NCBI RefSeq assembly: GCF_030272615.1
Contig: NC_081415.1
Coordinates: 191,794,270 to 191,858,269 of the forward strand
DNA from: Cryptomeria japonica
Taxonomy: Eukaryota; Streptophyta; Pinopsida; Cupressales; Cupressaceae
Direction of reading: 5' to 3'
DNA length: 64,000 bases
The translations under genes and the position numbers were made by a program. The notes beneath the pieces were generated by a model. The model worked only from the letters and a program-made list of their open reading frames with translations, did no database searches and was not told where the DNA came from. This document shows positions 61,553 through 64,000 of this stretch, one piece after another (the first letter of the stretch is position 1; each line of letters begins with the position of its first letter).

Positions 61553-62154
61553 AAAATTTGTTTTTGTTTGGACTGACCTGACAAGTTTTTATGCTTGAGG
61601 TTTTTTAAATGTATTCATACTGTAAAACATTTGTATGCTTCTTTTTAATAGCATTCATGGTAAAAAAATATATTTACCATGCTGCACTGGGAAAATCACT
61701 TTGGTTCATTTGAAAAGTTGGATTTCCCACTTCATTCTATGTAATTTTGAGAACTTAATATTAGATTATCCTCTAACAAAAAAAAGCTGTAATCACTTTA
61801 TCCAAATAGAATAAAACTGGAAAAAGACACTAGATATATAGGAGAGAATCCAATAGTTGAACATGTTTCAATAGTTGTGATGATATTGTGGAATTAATAC
61901 CTAATATGTTTAATAGCATAGCATTAGTAGTTGTGACTTCAAAGTAATTAATGTTGACCATGAGTACTTATAATTGAATGAAATGTATCCTTTAGATCTA
62001 AAAGCAACAAATCATGTAATGCCACATCTGCAGACCACAAAAACACGACTTAATGCACAACCATCGATATACCCTTTTTTTGATCTTTTTGAACACCTCA
62101 ATATAGAACATGTTGATGTGGCATTATATTTGATGATGTGGACCTGAAATCTTA
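61553..62154. other. 3' flank of the host gene, no feature seen
   Basis: AT-rich, no coding frame. A TTATCCAAATA segment near 61799 recurs near 62679, hinting at further decayed local duplication. Confidence 0.4.
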
Positions 62155-62445
62155 GTTATAAGCAAGGACCTTGAGAAGTAAACTCCTGTAAAATTTGAGA
62201 GTAATTTGAAATTGCCACATGATTTTTAGAGGCATGAAGTTGGGGTATTCAACTACTAGGTCCTCTCCCCTAACTAAACTGGCAATCCCAAACACATATA
62301 GTTATAAGCAAGGACCTTGGGAAGTAAACTGCTGTAAAATTTAAGAGTAATTTGAAATTGTCACAATATTTTTAGAGGCATGAAGTTGGGGTGTTCAACT
62401 ACTAGGTCCTCTCCCCTAACTAAACTGGCACTCCCAAACACATAT
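62155..62445. repeat. 146-bp tandem duplication in the host-gene 3' flank
   Basis: Units 62155-62300 and 62301-62445 share GTTATAAGCAAGGACCTTG near the start and end CCCAAACACATAT; about ten differences by eye. Confidence 0.95.
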
Positions 62446-62975
62446 TTACCAGGGCTAGCAAAAAGTGCAATGTTCATACATTAAAGTGACGTCCCTGACT
62501 TATCACTTCACATATGATCCTTAAATACATTTGCACCATTGATACATTGACAGAAGAAAATTTCTTTAAAATGGGTAACATATATAACAACCATACATAA
62601 CCATTCTGGATAACGTTGAAAGGAGAAAGCCTCTTCTGTTTATCCTTAAACTAACCATCTGATAAAAATTACAGTTGCTTTATCCAAATAAAATTAAACC
62701 TTAAAAATGCACTGAATGTAACTAACCTGGCACTCTTGCACGCCTATCTACCAAGGCTGCCAAACATTGTTGTTTGAACATTAAAATGAAGTGGATGACT
62801 TATCATCCCTATATGATTCTTAAATACAAATAGACTAAAGAAAAGATCAACAAAGTATCTTTAGAAAAATGCAACTTGTCAAATGCAATTGCATAGCAAG
62901 GCATAACCTTTTTTAGACAACACTGACAGGAGAACGCCTCTTACATTCCTCCTTTGAATAGCCCAGACTATTTAA
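62425..62975. repeat. Diverged duplication of about 304 bp overlapping the gene's last exon
   Basis: CTGGCACTC..CTTAAATAC at 62425-62545 corresponds to 62727-62845, and CATAACC..AGGAGAA(A/C)GCCTCTT at 62596-62634 corresponds to 62902-62942. Identity is about 65-70% by eye. The left copy therefore contains an echo of the terminal exon. Confidence 0.65.
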
Positions 62976-63450
62976 CTTCTGAATAAGTATTCTTTCTGCA
63001 TGTGCCTACAAAATAATTCGACGTAAAATGTCGTGAGTTTAAACAATGAGCAACACATATCTAACACTCAGACTTCCAAATAGAGACGGCAGTATAAGTT
63101 AGAATAATATATAATTATTTCGTTAGCATAAAGCAAAGCGCTCTAAATACTCCTACTTAAGAACAAGACAAAATTAACGTTGTTTTAATCATGGGAAATA
63201 CCTCAAGCATTGGACTGCCCTTTGGAATATTGCACGCTAGTATGATATTTAGTCCTGTCCTCAGTACTGCACACAGACACAAGCTAACCCATACATTTCA
63301 ACAGATTCTCATAGACTTCACCTGGTATGAGTAAGGCTAGAATGTCACTGTTAAACAATTTTAGAAAAACGTACCAAGCCTGCGAGCAATGCCTGCTCCT
63401 GTGCTATCTGCACCTCCTCCTAGTAAAGATGTTACGCTTACTGTATTATT
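62913..63450 (-). CDS. PSMG4: PSMG4-like proteasome assembly chaperone 4, C-terminal exons (partial gene)
   Basis: Three minus-strand exons join in frame. They are 63450-63375 (76 bp, NNTVSVTSLLGGGADSTGAGIARRL), 63266-63202 (65 bp, VLRTGLNIILACNIPKGSPMLE) and 63005-62913 (AHAERILIQKLNSLGYSKEE to a TAA at 62915-62913). Introns have GT donors (GTACG at 63374, GTATT at 63201) and pyrimidine-rich AG acceptors (before 63450, 63266 and 63005). The block TSLLGGGADSTGAGIARRL, then an N-I-P strand, then a final amphipathic helix fits the C-terminal half of PAC4/PSMG4, the small beta-sandwich chaperone that with PAC3 assists alpha-ring assembly of the 20S proteasome in the cytosol. The N-terminal exons lie beyond the window or were not recognised. 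Family assignment is from memory of its motif pattern. Confidence 0.72.
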
Positions 63451-64000
63451 CTGTACACAAGTAATATTCAAGAAATATCCATTCAGAAAGTACTAAAAAG
63501 ATCTGATAATTCAAAATTGTAAAGATGTGCTAAATATTCAGCTGACATTAGAGAATCTCTGAATTTATTATATTACGCATACTAAGATTGTATAGGAAAC
63601 AACCTAGTGTTTAACTCAGGCTATCAGGCATGTCACTTGTCTATCTACTACATACTAAGTTACCAGGGTACAGGTGAAGATACCAAGGATTTGCAGATAG
63701 TTTTGGGATGTGCATATAGTACGGTTTGGGTATATCAATACAATAAGCAACAAAAAATACAAATAATTAACCATAATATCAACGTCATATGCATGAAATA
63801 GACAAAAGCATAACAGAAAACTACTTGTAATAGATAATTAAAATATTAAATGAGTCATGATATGATACATCACATAGATTTATAACTTTATGCTCTCTTA
63901 AAACAGGAAACTGGGCAGTGGTGATAATCGAACTCAAGAACTGCATGAATTAATCATCATATTGTTATTCATTAGAGAGCATCCACATCGGTAATCCGTT
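63451..64000 (-). other. Probable intron or upstream part of the PSMG4-like gene
   Basis: A TTGTGTACAG splice acceptor precedes the exon at 63450. Up to the window end I see no further clear exon; the sequence is AT-rich and intron-like. Confidence 0.4.

Noticed and set aside
1-64000. CRISPR arrays, bacterial operons or prophage
   Set aside because: No spaced direct repeats of CRISPR type; spliced exons, LTR elements and a LINE place the window in a plant nuclear genome.

Overview
The window is repeat-dominated plant nuclear DNA. Nearly all recognisable coding sequence belongs to LTR retrotransposons (Copia and Gypsy) or a LINE. The only host gene is a 3' gene fragment at the right edge, with short GT-AG exons separated by introns. 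Dense nesting, long LTRs (up to 3.7 kb), LTR pairs about 6-7% diverged by eye, and one gene end in 64 kb fit a large, slowly turning-over genome such as a conifer or other gymnosperm. The taxon is an inference; no diagnostic gene is present.

Layout. Positions 2.05-24.93 kb are a nest. An old minus-strand gag-protease LTR element has its 5' LTR at 23613-24931 and its likely 3' LTR at 2053-3402. It has been invaded by two solo LTRs of its own family (17245-18418, target duplication AGTGT; 20096-21251, target duplication GTAAT) and by Copia-A (3616-16903). Copia-A in turn carries Copia-B (6135-12876, target duplication TTCAT) inside its gag gene.

Positions 25.15-28.9 kb hold an LTR fragment split by a 3.5-kb minus-strand element without pol (25283-28758, target duplication AACAC). 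That element encodes a coiled-coil/zinc-knuckle Gag-like protein and a second small ORF behind a promoter-like sequence. It shares LTR and polypurine-tract sequence with Copia-B, which may be its helper family. Positions 29.05-30.63 kb are a hexanucleotide microsatellite split by a 1.4-kb solo LTR. Positions 34.7-38.4 kb hold a periodic motif array and a degenerate coding region of unknown family. Positions 38.38-41.2 kb hold a LINE with ORF1 only, carrying an apparently perfect 1,192-bp tandem duplication. A 144-bp mini-LTR follows at 41275-41418.

Positions 43.69-61.55 kb are one ancient long LTR split by a 1,472-bp solo LTR (47425-48896, target duplication GATAC) and by a complete Tekay/Del-like Gypsy element (49002-61184). 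The last kilobase holds three terminal exons, on the minus strand, of a proteasome assembly chaperone 4 (PSMG4)-like gene, followed by locally duplicated 3' flank.

All the retroelement genes are decayed. Premature stops are strongly biased to TAG, often exactly where the family has a conserved glutamine (CAG). This is what deamination of methylated CHG sites would produce. Reading was by eye; identities and edges not anchored by target-site duplications are approximate.
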